From Platynereis dumerilii (taxonomy: Eukaryota > Annelida > Polychaeta > Phyllodocida > Nereididae): 64,000 bases of DNA. The notes beneath the pieces are model-generated. The model did no database searches, was not told where the DNA came from, and saw only the letters and a program-made list of their open reading frames with translations. The stretch's first letter is position 1. The number at the start of each line of letters is the position of its first letter. A program made the translations under genes and the position numbers. Shown piece by piece: positions 1 to 13,300 of the stretch. Location: positions 7,504,439-7,568,438 of the forward strand of contig JAPTHN010000004.1 of NCBI GenBank assembly GCA_026936325.1, in the 5' to 3' direction.

Positions 1-2013
1 TTAAAGTTAAAGGCCCGACCGGCAATTTGAACCCCCCTATACCCCCCCTCTAGATCCACTACTGGTATTTTGAGAAATCTTATAGGGTTTCTGCCTATGA
101 ATCCCATTGCAGCTCAAACTCAATCAACTCAAGTGATATCTGATTAATGCCGTTTTTGCTTTGCTTTTATCCGCCGACTCTTTCGACGGGAGCGCTTATT
201 TCCGGAGTAAAATCGTCTAAGCTCAATCTCATTATTGCATACATGTGTTGCGATCTAATTTGACATGATGTTTGTTCGTGCCTGGACATTGATGCACTCA
301 ATTAATGCAATGAAAATCTTTTCAAGAATTAGCAAATACAATTGCACTGCACAGTAGTACACACGAACAAATCTTTCGAAAACTTTGAATATCATTCATC
401 AAAATGATTTTATTCACAGCATTGGATTTCGGTCATGCTTGATCACTTGCAAAACTAATGGCAACATGCGGAGAAAGCCTTAGAAGTGAACGTCAATATT
501 AGTTTGTTGCACACGAAATGATCGTAGTTCGTTTGCATGCAAACTGTGTCCTTGAAGAAATGTTGAAATTTTTCTTATAGAGAAACACAGCTACAAGGTC
601 ACATTAATTCTATCATTATTAATACCATTTGATATCCTCTAAGATGGGTGTCCAGCCTTCCTTTGAAAATGGACAATTTTACTGACAATTATTTGTGTAT
701 AGTTACCCAGTCGTTTAGACAGTTCTTATGTTTGCACCACTTTTAGGTTATGGTTTGCCATATTATAAATCTAATAATTTATTATCTTAGATAGAAGCTT
801 TATAGTGCATATTTTTGTCTTTATCATGTGAGACCTCCATATCTCCACACCTTTTACCATATTATCTCAGCATTATGCAAATAGCAAAAGCTCTCCTTGG
901 CTTTGTGTGCAGGTTTAAGCAAAATAACCTTGGCTTAATGTGTGTTCTTATATTGCCATATATGTAGTCTGTTCCTAAGTGCCATCAAGTAAGCTTTGCT
1001 ATATAAAATATCTTTTGAAAACATGTTTGATAAGTCAATTAGGCTTCCATCAGCGTGAATTAACATATTGCTCAGATTAGGCTACATGTACATTGTAGAC
1101 ACTAAAGATGCATTATTACTTCATGATTGGGATTTGTCTTTCAAAATGTAAGTCCTTTATGGAGCACACAACTTGAACATTACAGCTGGTCAATTTGTTA
1201 TGGAAGAATTTGAGTTTACTCCAACAGTACCCCCTCTTGTATATTCATTAAACAAAAATCAACAAACTTTGTGAGTCATCGTATTGATTTGTCACGATCA
1301 AAGGATTTGTTTCATCAGCACTTTAATTTCAGGAGACTTATATATCTCATGTTGATGTCTGACAAACCACAGGATGATGATTCTGATTCTTGTGCTGAAA
1401 TCTGTGATGACAAAACCATGATGATTATGACTAATCAAACGACCTCTCTCACTTCACACCTTCCATGCAAAAAATTAGATCATGACACATTTTAACCTAT
1501 CATAAATCACAAAATGACTTTTCATAGTGAAAAGGCTTGTAGACTGTAGTTCCCCATAATACATCGACCACATGTATAGTAAAGGAAATGCATTGATCAC
1601 CGTTACGGTGTAGAGAAACAAATGTTTTTCTTCCTTGTATGAAATAACTGCCTTCAATGAAAACTATTTTGATGAAAAATACTAAACCGAATCAAAACAT
1701 CAAAATCATGAAACATGAAGCAATAATATAACAATTATTCTATGAGTTTATATTGAACAGCAGATGCAATGCATGCATGTTTCACTGAAAACAAACTTTG
1801 CATCACAGATGCTTTATGCATGCTACATGACACACATGCTTTGCATGCTGCACAAGTTCATTCTGCATTAACTTTCAAAACTTTTCTTGCGCATCTTGCA
1901 TGTGAAACCAAACATGGCACACATCCAATTCAGTACATTTTACATTTTAAAAAAATCCTTTCAGTTGATGACACCAAATGTTTTAAAAGGTTCGGAAACC
2001 ACTTTATGATCTT

Positions 2014-2237
2014 TGTACCATTCGACACCTCTGTCAGCCAATCAAATGCCAGTATTGAAAGAAAATAATTCCTATTTTCTTTGTTGTCCAGTTATCCTCT
2101 CATGTTTGAGTGTATGTGTGTTTTTCTCACGGCATTAGCCAGTTATTCACCATAGATCAGGAATATGTGTTTATCACACCTCGAGCTAAAGCCCTCAGGT
2201 GATAAATCACATATTCCCTCTCCCGTGGCGAATAACC
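2014..2237 (-). repeat. Palindrome-ended repeat P, copy 1
   Basis: A core of about 100 bp reads almost the same on both strands, from gttattcacc to the complementary ggcgaataac, with cctcgag-type symmetry at the centre (2172-2210). About 110 bp of unique sequence follow on one side, up to gtaccattcgacacc. Homologues are at 6236, 18136 and 29141. Probably a MITE; no target duplication is clear. Confidence 0.7.
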
Positions 2238-3419
2238 CAAACTAATTTTTGCGAGTCTAAATGGCGGAATACATCAGACCGTAAATTGGTAGAAAAACCT
2301 ACAAATATACCTACAAGATGTATTGTTTTTCAATATTGTGTACTGGAATGTGAGAATAAGAATGTTATAGCACTCAAGAATGCTCCAGATAACTGTATCA
2401 TAATAAGTTCATAAAAATACCTGTGTACAAGTATATAGCCTGATTAGCTGTTGAAAAGATAATTACGGACAGGAAATAAGCTTTCTGAAAGCTTCTGTCA
2501 ATCAAGAGTGAGATAAAAGCAAGATAAAAATGACATTAATAGGATGACACTTAAGCTAATTGGTTTTTCCCTTTAAGTAGATTCTGAGAGAGCAGACATG
2601 AAGACATGCTGTCAAAGTCACATAGTCACATTTGGTGCAGTAGAAAAAAGATCAATCTTTTCAGGAAAATGTTCAGAGTTGCATGCACCAACAGTTTTGC
2701 TTCCACATGCTTCCTAAATGCTAATACGTATTATGTTTTGCATTATATATTCTTTGAAATATTGCAACTGTCTAAAAATCGAAAAACGGGGTGAGTTTGA
2801 ACAGATAGAGATGACTCTGAACACTGTTCCAAAACAGACATCCATACTGCAAATAAGCGCTGAAAAATCTGGGTCGTATTTCATGACTTCTGGTATCCAC
2901 AGCAACAAATTTGCTATTTATTTTCATTTCCATGATGTGAATTTTTGGGATCATTTGTGAACTACTTTAAGTGTTATCTGGTCCAAATTTTACATTTCTG
3001 AATTAATTATAGCAAAAGTTTTAGAGGGTCGGATGTAAGTTTTGGAAAAACTATCGTATGGTAAACACTGAAAGTATTAAAAATAAATAATTGTGTATTT
3101 GATTTCCAGTATACTTTTGCCTAAAATAATAACTGGTGTTGATTCAATTTGTTTGGATCATGCATTTAATTACAAAAAATAAATCAAAAAGATGAAATAG
3201 TCACCTATATGGGAGTTGCAGAGAATTTATAATTTCTTATCATGATAAATGTAATTTGTTGATATTCAGTGTCAATAAAAGCCTATATACATTTTTTCAG
3301 GCAAATACTAAAACTAAGAAATAGGAAGGTTTTGAAACATAATTCATAGATCATATATAAGAAAAACATGAACATGTAGTAAATGGAAAATATAAAATCC
3401 TGCCCATGCAATCCATATG

Positions 3420-3619
3420 CAGTGGCGTCCCTATGGGGGGCACAGGGGGCACGAGCCCCCCCGCCCCGAAATGGACCTGTGCCCCCCAGCGGCCCCTCAT
3501 ATGAACTTTTCAACCTTGGATAAAATGTACATTAGTATTACGGGTGCCCCCCCCCCCCCAGAGAATCGCGTGCCCTCCCTGGTGCCCAACCCGCTCGAGA
3601 CCCCCTAGCTACGCCACTC
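3420..3619. mobile_element. hAT-like MITE (CAGTGGCG ends) in copy A
   Basis: It is flanked by a perfect 8-bp duplication tccatatg (3412-3419 and 3620-3627). Copy B has the single uninterrupted site near 21207-21217, so this inserted after the A/B duplication or was cleanly lost from B. The ends read CAGTGGCGTCCC and CTACGCCACTC. The interior has long C-runs. Confidence 0.92.
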
Positions 3620-5351
3620 TCCATATGCAGTGTAAATATGACCATATCCAATAACTGTCAGCTTCAACTTTTTTCTGTGTAAACATCTCATGTATCCATC
3701 AATTCAAACCTTGGCAATGAAAATATATTTTTGCTCAAAATGTTTCATGGATTTTTTGACAGATGTGTTGTTGCTCGCCTATCGAAATACCTTCCTTCTC
3801 ATATATATGTGTGAGCAAAGCGTTTTTTCAACTTAAAAGATTTTTAGGCTTACTATGTTATATATGATGACTGTTTTATGTTAGTAAACTGCCAAAGTAA
3901 GCACAGATGATATCAAATCCCGGAGACTTTTTCCTGTTTGAGACAGGGTGGCGTAAAATTGGCTGAACATAATTATAAATCATCTTACCCACCAACAGAA
4001 AATGAATCACTTATAATTTTCGATTCAGACAAAGTAACTATTTCAGGAGGAAAAAACATAACACAATGCAATGGGATTTGACCTATTCCTATAAGGAAAA
4101 AAATGGAGTTTTTCAAATACCAGTGATTTGCACACTCTAATGGAAAATTCTCACATGTTCATCCAAAAATTCAGCAATATGGACAAATAACCACGTGTAT
4201 CTTTCCATCACCAGTTCACAGAGCTCTCGATGGCAAAGAAAATTATGCCAAAATCACTGAAATTTTACCCAAAACACTATGGTTTCATTGACCTTATAAG
4301 AAAAGAAAAAAAAATCACAAGACTCTTTTAAAATATAATAGCCATGTACTACATGGCATGTAGCCAGTCAAGGTTAAGATGCTAGCATTTAAATGAATCT
4401 AAAAGGTGCATAAGTAATCATGCATAGTGTCACTGATATCACCCAGGCTAATAACATCATAACACCTTATTTCCAACTGGTCCATTTTGTGCAAAATATT
4501 TTTTTTCATATTTACGATTTCATGTTAATTTATCCTCATTTGAACATGTAAAAAAATCAGACTGTTCTATACAATGGAAAATAATCTCCACATAAAATAT
4601 GTGCTAATGAAAGCAACCTTATGTCACATGTGTCAAAATAATCCTCATTGAAATTCATAAATATTACCCAATTTGTGTCAGCTTGTTGAATTTAAAAAGA
4701 AAATTTGCATTTTCGATCATGATTTTTTTAGTGAATGTAACACATTTGCCATGAGTTAGCGGATAATAAATGAATATACTGTAATGTTACATAACATTCA
4801 TGCAACAAAAGACCACATTTGAAACCAGAATTAATCTCGATATAATTAGCCATACTTTCCAAAGATTTATTACACCCCGTATTTGTGAAATAATCATAAT
4901 ATAACATTCTTCATTGTTTTTAATAACGAATAATAATTCAGTATTAGTTAGACACCGATTTGGAAGGTTCTAACAATTAGACTAACATGCATTTTTGTCA
5001 GTTAGATCCCGACCAGCTTCTTCTATTATAGATTTTTACTTATAATTTTTGCAAAATAACCAATAATCTGATTGTTTGTTTGCTGTTGTAAACGGAGTTA
5101 ATCCCTAGCCGGCCACTAAAATGCAAAATTGTCAGTTATATACCAGCTTTTCCAATGGTATAAGTATCTTGGTGATCTTTAATGCTAGTTAGATATCATA
5201 TATATTTTAAAGTAAACATTGTTAGCAAACACTGTATCCAATGCCTCATTTGTAACTTTAGATTATTCACGGAAAAATTAGGTCAATCCTGAAAATTTGG
5301 GAACACAGCTAAATATACAGGTGAATAATAAAAACAAAACTTTTCTGAATT

Positions 5352-5504
5352 GTTTGTTTGTTTGTGTTTTATGCCTCTGCAGCACGTTAGTGGGCTATAT
5401 CGAGGCAGGCAACCGTCGTATGATGATGAGATGAGAAGACTGTGAGTCTGGCACACACCCTATTAATTCAGGGATGCCCAGGGTCTTTCAGTTACCCCAG
5501 CACA
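5352..5504 (+). mobile_element. Short interspersed repeat present only in copy A
   Basis: It begins with gtttgtttg repeats and gttttatgcctctgcagcac, and is flanked by gaatt on both sides (5347-5351, 5505-5509). Copy B lacks it. A piece of the same family on the minus strand lies at 33890-33931, next to aaac repeats. Confidence 0.65.
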
Positions 5505-6235
5505 GAATTTAATGCCATTATTTAAAATTAAATCAGTGTCATAAAATTTTGTCAAATATTGCTTGATCTTCAGAAAGATTTGCAACCTATGGCTTGATAT
5601 TCTTCTGTTTAAAATTTCATCACTAACCTTAAATTTCTCTTGTTCGTTTAAATCTAATTGTGCAGTTTAAAGCTTAGAGTAATTGGAACACCGATCTCTA
5701 TAGAATTCCCAGTACGTGAAAGTAATTGTCAATTTGTGTATTTTAGGGAGCTCATATGTCTGCAAAATGAAAAATTCCTTTGTTCTGATTTTTAAGTATG
5801 AGAAGTATGTAAAAACTCGAACAGGTATGAATGTAATCATTCTCCCATGGTCATCGGCTCACTGCGAACTGTTGCTTTTGATAAGTGTTCCTGTAATACA
5901 TACAGATCAAATTAAGAACTGCAATGCCCTCTTGGTGGCCCAACCAATCAGGAGGCAGCTTTCATATCAATGACTGAGTGTACATAAGTCTAATGCAAGC
6001 AATGTGTGTTGAACAATGAAACAAAACATACAATATGAAAACAAGAAACTGTCATATTTAAGTTCAACAAACTGAGAAATGAATGATGCATGAGTTGTAA
6101 AAGAAAACAAACACTGAGGACAGCCTCATAGAATGCATTTGTAAAGCTGTCTCTGATTGGGCAATCCTGATGAAACCAATAAGTAACTACCTCTGGAAAG
6201 AAATTAGCGTTTTACACCCTGAAAGAATAAGTGAA

Positions 6236-6453
6236 GGTTATTCACCACGGGAGAGGGAATATGTGATTTATCAGCCGAGGCCTTTAGGCCGAGGTGTGAT
6301 AAACACATACTCCTGATCCTATGGTGAATAACTGGCTTATACCATGAGACAAACAATCAAACGTGAGAGGATAACTGGACAACAAAGAATATAGGAATTA
6401 TTCCCATGAAATACTGTGATGTGATTGGCTGACAAAGGTGTCGAATGGTATAA
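6236..6453 (+). repeat. Palindrome-ended repeat P, copy 2 (only in copy A)
   Basis: Opposite orientation to the copy at 2014. Copy B reads through the equivalent place at about 23570-23600 without it, so it is an insertion specific to copy A or a precise loss from B. Confidence 0.75.
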
Positions 6454-8155
6454 GTCTCAAAAGTACTTGCACAAATAATTAAAAAAATCTTGTTGCACTA
6501 AACAATTAAAAGTAGCCATAAGAGACCAGTATCTGTTCAATTTTTTTTGTCTGGTAAGTAATACCTTTTGAACAATAACAGGATGGATCTGTGTGTGAAA
6601 TGGAATCACCCTTCTAACAAGGATACATTTTGCATGCAAACACAACACATGCATTGCGTGTGCTACTAACCGATATTGACATTCACTTTTAAAACTTTCT
6701 CTGTGTGTTGCCATTTGTTGTGCGAGTAATCAAACATGGCACAAATCTAATGCTGGAAAAAAAAATCATTTTGATTAATGATATTGGAAGTTTCACTCAT
6801 CATAAATTAAAGTTTTCCATGGCTCAATAGTCCAGAAAAACATTTTCCACAAAAAATACGAAATGATATTCCAATATAATGATTCTGTATTTATTTAGCT
6901 CGTTTACACTGTTTTTTTTAATGATCAGTGTGGATATAGTTTTGGAATTTGTTGTTTAATCAATGGGTCAATACAATACAAATGCTGCGTTATTCATGAG
7001 ACATGGACTTGCAATTGACCATCATCATATCAATCATTTCTAAATAGTAACTAAAAGCTGTATGTTTAGTCTCTTTGAAATGTTTTGCAACAGAAATCCT
7101 AAAAAATACCCTAGCACAAAACCGTACCAATCGATCATCAATTCTGTAAGTTGATCAGAGTTGCAATCACTCAAGAGAACCAGTTAATAGTTACTCTTCC
7201 CAAGCTCATCCTAAAATATTGCCAGACACTTTAAGACAGCCTTAGATCAGTTGAGAAATTATCCAATTTCATCTTTGAGCCCAAAGTACCTTTTATTGGC
7301 TTAAATCACATTTATTGGTTTCATGCAAGAGTAAATTGGAACATCAATCTCTTGAACATTCCCCTTGGGTGAAGTTAATTCTCCACTTGCTGATTTTAAG
7401 TGGCTCGTCTGTTTGAATAATTACTTCAATGTTTTTTTAGTTTGAGGGGCTGGTGAAAAATTCAGGATGTGCAATTGTGAAATTGGCTGTTCTCATGGCA
7501 AGAGATAATTTATTTAGCTTCCTTTTCAAGAATGATGAAATTAGTTTTTGAATGTATCATTAAGTTATAGCTCATACAGATATCTTCCTATAAGTCTTTT
7601 AGAGATGAAAGTGTGCAAGTCTATAGCCAATTTTGCAATAAATGAATTCTAAACCATGCTTAATGAAAGAACTAGCTCATTTAAAATTTCTCAGAAATTA
7701 TTGGAAAAAAGGTGATTAGATCATTTTCAGGTAATTACCCTTATACAACTGCCCTACTTGAATTCCAAGCAATGCTTCTGGAGAGGGCTTGTAATGCCAA
7801 TTTGCAAAACTAATGTTAAACTACGATGCAATTAGCTAGTCATTTATGAAAGATTAGTAGAGACGGTCCGCTCTTTATTATTCAAGTACTCAAACCACTG
7901 TTGTCCAAAGAATTAAATAAATGGTAAGAGAAACAAGTAGTATATCCTGCAATCAACAACAAGGCTTCTGAGCTCTGAAATCAGAAACTATAAACTCTTC
8001 TCAGGGCATTTGCTTAATCAATATAATCCAAAACAGACGCAGGTGTTGCACTCATGTAGGCTACAAAAAGGTGCAATCGCGTTTTTTTTCAAAAGAGAAA
8101 CCTTTTGATAAAGTGGACAAGGAAATGACCAACCTTTGAAGGTGAAATGGACCCA

Positions 8156-8690
8156 CATGTGGTGCAGTAGAAAAAAATCAATTTTTTCAAGAAAATGTTC
8201 AGAGGTGCATGTGCCAACATGTTTGCTTCAGCATGCTGTCCCAAATTAAGTATTACGTTTTGCATTATATATATTTGCTTTGAAATATGTTGCAACGATC
8301 CAGACGATGTAAAGCAGGATGATTGGGTGCAGGTGGCGATGACTTCGAATTCCCTCCTAAGAATATCAAGCGTTTCTCTGCACAATCAAAAGAAATTGAA
8401 AAGATGCTTCACTTCCGACTATATCAAATTGAGGTTCAATTTTATTCTGAAGAAAGTCATTTAGACAGGGGTTTTTTAATGACTTTAATCAAATAAACTT
8501 GCTATACTTTCTTCGCACAATGTCTGGATTCCAAAGCATGAAACCTTTGAACAAACTAGAGCCAAATTACTTATAAACCCAACTTGAAACTATTCTGCAC
8601 TTACGTGGAAACTTTCTTCAAAGGATGGTCATTTCCTTTTCCAGTTTATCAAAAAGAGTATCTTCTTTGAGTACCCTCCCTGTCCAATAT
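8156..8690 (+). repeat. Old repeat blocks just past copy A
   Basis: 8155-8285 resembles 2625-2770 and 19170-19300 (gtggtgcagtagaaaaa, then ttgcattatatat). 8410-8680 resembles 28720-28990. No gene is seen. Confidence 0.6.
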
Positions 8691-9955
8691 AACCTTATTT
8701 CAGGATTTATTTCTGTACCATCTCCTACAGATGTTCTCTTTTGACTTAAAATTGATCCATTTCTCAATGGAGATGAGATTTTTGTTATCATGACAGATTC
8801 ATGTCTGACATGTATCTCAATGACAGAGATATAATGGTTATAAAAAAAGGTATTGTAAGGTACCTTTTTTTGTCTTCAGCCTGCATGTATTTTTTTCTAA
8901 ACTTTTGTTTCAGACTTTTGACAGATGCTGCTGACAGCTTTCAAACTTTCTATTTTCTCACCAATAAAGTGCCTGACGGTTTTGATGGACTTGCTTTTTC
9001 AGAGAGGATAATTAGCTCTGACAATACACACGACATACCTTGCTGAAGTGGAATGTCTCCAAAATTTTGTTTGCTTGAATGACTGGCTTTTCGTGAGTTT
9101 ATCATAAGCTTTCATACCTCATCAATTTGCCTACACATGCAACTGTAGCTTACATAATAGACTCCTTAATGTGAATAATGTGTAACACACGGAGAACGCT
9201 TCTCTTAGTCTCGAATACTAAACATCGATTCTTAAATAATTGAGGGAAACAGATTACCCTGAACTTTTTATTGCCACCTTATAGCAGAGTCCATGACAGT
9301 AATAAAGATTAGATTAGATCCACCTACATTTCCAATCGGTTCATTAAACTCAACATCCTACATGAACACTAGAGTGTCAAATATCTAAACCCCCATTGAT
9401 CAATAGATTGATCATTAGAGTCTATTACAGTCAATGACTGTAAGCTTTCATTCTTGCATCTTTGACTATTTCATTCAGCTCAAATGATCACAAGCTCACG
9501 CTTTCTGGTTTAATCCGTGTTTGAAGTCTAGTCAATCTTAGCATGAAGTATAGACCATCTCAAGTTAAAAGGATCTAGAAGATGCAAGGCCCCAGTGTTC
9601 TTAGATGAAACGAAATTTGAAACGAGCAACTTGCGTTAGAACCCTTTTAGAATGGAAGTTTTGAATATGGTTTGAGAGCCAATTATTATTGAGCCTATTT
9701 TAATCAACAACAATGATCACATGCTCGTGCTATCTATCTGCATTGTATGTATCTGCACTGTATCTCTCTGCACTGTATCTACCTCGGCGGTCCAACGTCA
9801 GCCCAGTGTCAGTCCGATGTCAGCAGCGACGGACCAGCTTCGGGCCGACGTTAGACCGCTGAGGCATGCTGATAGGGTATCCATCCAATTAAATACAATT
9901 TTGCTAAATACAGAATTAATCCGGGACCTGTCAGCTGATGCTCAAAATAAACCAC
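8691..9955. other. No gene seen
   Basis: AT-rich unique-looking sequence. A short stretch at 9725-9790 repeats tgcactgtatct. No recognisable protein on either strand. Confidence 0.5.
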
Positions 9956-9959
9956 TTTT

Positions 9960-10345
9960 CATGAAAGTCCACGTGTGACGGAATGATGCTAAGAAGCAGT
10001 TTTTTGCTGTATAAGTCTCATTTTAATCACTCTCAGTGCCAAGTATTAGTTCACCAACTGCTGAAGTTTTAAACTAAGAGTGTCTCAGCAATCAGGGGTC
10101 CATTTCTAATGTGACAGAATGATTCTTACAATCATTCCATCACGCTAGATATGGACCTCGTATACTGAGGCACCTTGAGTTTGAAATTTAGCAATTGGTG
10201 ATTTTTGCTGTTTGAATTGTTCTCATCACTGTCAAATAAATAGAATCCAAAATCTAGTACCAAGAATGATTAAATTGAGACTTATAGAGCAAAAAAACGG
10301 CAAAAAACTGCTGTTCATTTTTCATGGACTTCATGTTTTGAAGAA
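9960..10345. repeat. Degenerate foldback element
   Basis: The two halves are inverted copies at roughly 70%: agcagttttttgctgtataagtctca on the left, in pieces, against tgagacttatagagc and gcaaaaaactgctgtt on the right. The centre is gacagaatgattcttac|aatcattccatc near 10120-10141. It probably is an old MITE; no duplication is readable. Confidence 0.55.
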
Positions 10346-13300
10346 AGACATAGCAACCCGCCTATCTGTTCAATTAAATTAATAAATGATTGACAGTGGA
10401 TTACTTGATAGAAACAATGTTGCTGTTATCAGATTTTCCCAGTATCAATTGCCTGAAGTTTGTTTTGTAAACTTCATTGGTAAATTCCTTTATCCCTTCC
10501 AGAGTATCATAGTCATGATAGGTGAACAGAATAGCAGAAGTCTATTTATCAAGCTTTGGATATAGCTTAGGAATCAAAATCTGTTGTTTGCAATTGGAGA
10601 TTTGGGGAGGCAGGAGGTTGAGATTCTGTTAGTCAACTTGACCTTGGGTCAAAGCAATGCCATTGCCTGTCACCAGTGGATGGTGCTATTTCCAAAAAGC
10701 ATGCATTTCTACGGATATCTCTGACGAAACTCTTTTTATTTTAACATTCACTCTCCTACAGTTCAGGTAAGTCAATTTTTATCAGGTGAACCAATGCATA
10801 AATTTTATTTTGACATATATTTAGCAAATTTCATGACTTGAGATTGTTAAATCAACTAGAATGTCAACAGCTTCCTTCCCTGCAGTGTATGTGTATTGGG
10901 TATTTGAATCAGGGACTATTGCTGGATCTTGCCATGATGTGTAAGAGATTGATTGTCCAATTTTCTCTTGCATAAACCAGTAAATGCGATTGAAGCTAAT
11001 AAAGGAAGGTTTATGCTTAAACATTAAAGTGGATAATTTTTGTCTCACAAGGCCTTCCTAATTACCTTGAAATCAAGCTCATGTCATCTGAAATGCTTCG
11101 ATGATCGGTTGGTTTGTATTTTAGATCATCTTCAGCAGAGAGAAAGTTTCTGACAAAAATAGAGCAGGAAAATTTAGAATACCAATCTTGTTGGTCCAGT
11201 ATAGTTCAAAGTGACTCAACAAGATCTGGATTTGAACTATCAACACCAAGCAAATGAAAGTCAAGGGCTCCAGCAACTTAGTTTATCCCTACCCTATCAC
11301 AGAAGGTAAAGATCTTGAAATTATATGATACTGTATTGCATTTCACTATGTTCAAACAATTTCCGTTCCCCCGAAACCACCAATTTAAATACAGTAATGA
11401 TATCATAAAGTAGAAGCTTTCATACCGTATGATGTACCTGGTAAATATAATATTCCTGTCATGGTGTTTACGCTTGTACGTCAATCACTGATGGGACATG
11501 TGCTGACTGATCAGATTAGGAAGGACCTGTCATGGTGCTGATAAGGAATAGAATAAGAGCCCTGGGATGGCCTTGGATGCATGACCTTTGATACCTTCAT
11601 GTATGGGATATGGGATGATCTTGGGTAGATTGCCATGTTGCTGAGATTGATGTTATGTCATTGGTATTAAAAGTTCTGATATTTCATAGATTTATTTTGT
11701 CCTTTTATCAAACATGAAGAAAGTTTAAATGAACATCTGGTATTGGTGTATCGGACATATCATGTAGGCAAAAAATCTTAAGCCTCTGCTATATTATGCT
11801 TAATATTGTGCCTCATTTGGAAAAATAAAACTGTTATACCTCCAAAAGCTCACAATATAGCAAAATTATCTTTTTAAATTATACTTTTCAGAAAAGAACA
11901 CTAGACTTGCCTATTTGCAAATGGTATACCGGCAATTTGCCGCTTGGATGTAGGTAACAGGCAATCTACTCAGCTGCTCAGTAAGACTGAAACAAAATGT
12001 TTTTGGTACTTCATCAAAGACGCAACCCTTTTTAACTTATTCAGGCATGTAAGGTGTATAAACTACAGGCTGGGAGCCTTCAAATCTTCAAAGTAAAAAT
12101 GCGAAAAATTTAGGAATTCTCGTAATCATTTGGGCATGAATTATGAGGCACAACGATCAATCAGTTTTTGTGAAAGTTGTTGATTAAGGTTTTTTCAAAA
12201 CTTTGTTGGTAGAATGATGATTGATAAACCTGGTGTTACGTCTTTGGAGGTGTCTTACTTTCCCTGAAGAACTCTGGCGTTCATGAATGCTCAAGAACTT
12301 GGATTATCCAACAACTGTATCATAGATGCTTATAGGTAATTCCCATCTGTCGCTGTAATATAGCAATTAATCATTATGTGATGCATACTTTTGCATAATA
12401 CACAGCATTTTATGAAATAATAATAAGATTGTAATGCACATGGAGAAGAACAATCAAGAAGACACAATAGCTAACAGTGTAGCGGGGTGATAATATTATG
12501 CTAGGTCACTGAAACATCTACTTCATCAAAACTGGCAAGCTCATTTGTAGTTCTGAAGAGGCATGGTGATGCATAGCACCCTACCTTGAATTATTGTTTC
12601 TACAATGGAAACATTCCATGTTTTCTGGTTCTCTGTTAATAAATATAGCTGCATTATATCAGAGAAAGGTATTTGACTGTTCAATTTTTAAGGAGGACAA
12701 AAAAGTTGTACGCTTCACCATCGAACAAAATAATAATTTGAACCCTGAAAAATAATAGATACCAAAACAGAGCCGAGGAAAGTATTGATGATAATCCAGA
12801 AAGCAAATCACAAGAAATAACATACCAGATAATTCATGGTGTACTGTTAAATTTACGATTGGTTAAAAGCATCCAAAAAATATTGTTTGATGAGCCTTGC
12901 CTTGGCACAATACGATTCTTCTTATTTTTTTGATTCTCTGTCAGATGTTTGACAGTAAACTGTTTTTTGGGTCTGAGATGTGTTATATCCTGCATGTGCA
13001 TAATAATGTGCCATATGATATTATCACCACATTGCATCATGGTTTATCTGCTTCTTCCTCCAAAAAGGTAAAATTAAAAATGCAAATCAGAGTCATAAGT
13101 CAACAAGGTGACAGCATATATGAATTTCAATTAAAGAATATTGTGACACATGTTACCATGGATAGCAATATTGACAAATATGTCAGGTACAGATGATTTT
13201 CTAAGATATTCACAAAATCTCTCTTTTGACATTTGTGATCAATCAATCTTTATAAATCTCCACATAAACAAGAAAAGTACCCTTAAAAAAGGGTACTGTA

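Larger units (their letters stand above)
1..8155 (+). repeat. Segmental duplication copy A (left end off window)
   Basis: Nearly the whole span aligns in the same order and orientation with 16118-25395, and similarity continues to the first bases of the window. Identity is about 99% around 880-1555 and nearer 90-95% elsewhere. The homology ends near 8153, where the text after aatggacc diverges. Copy-specific insertions are the hAT-like element at 3420, the repeat at 5352 and the palindromic element at 6236. Open frames inside it (for example 1271-1495 and 1769-2068) show no recognisable domain and I do not call them genes. Confidence 0.93.

Noticed and set aside
1271-2068. Open frames of 74 and 99 codons in copy A, repeated in copy B at 17307-17630 and 17844-18191
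   Set aside because: No domain, no splice context and low-complexity composition. Conservation is explained by the duplication itself.
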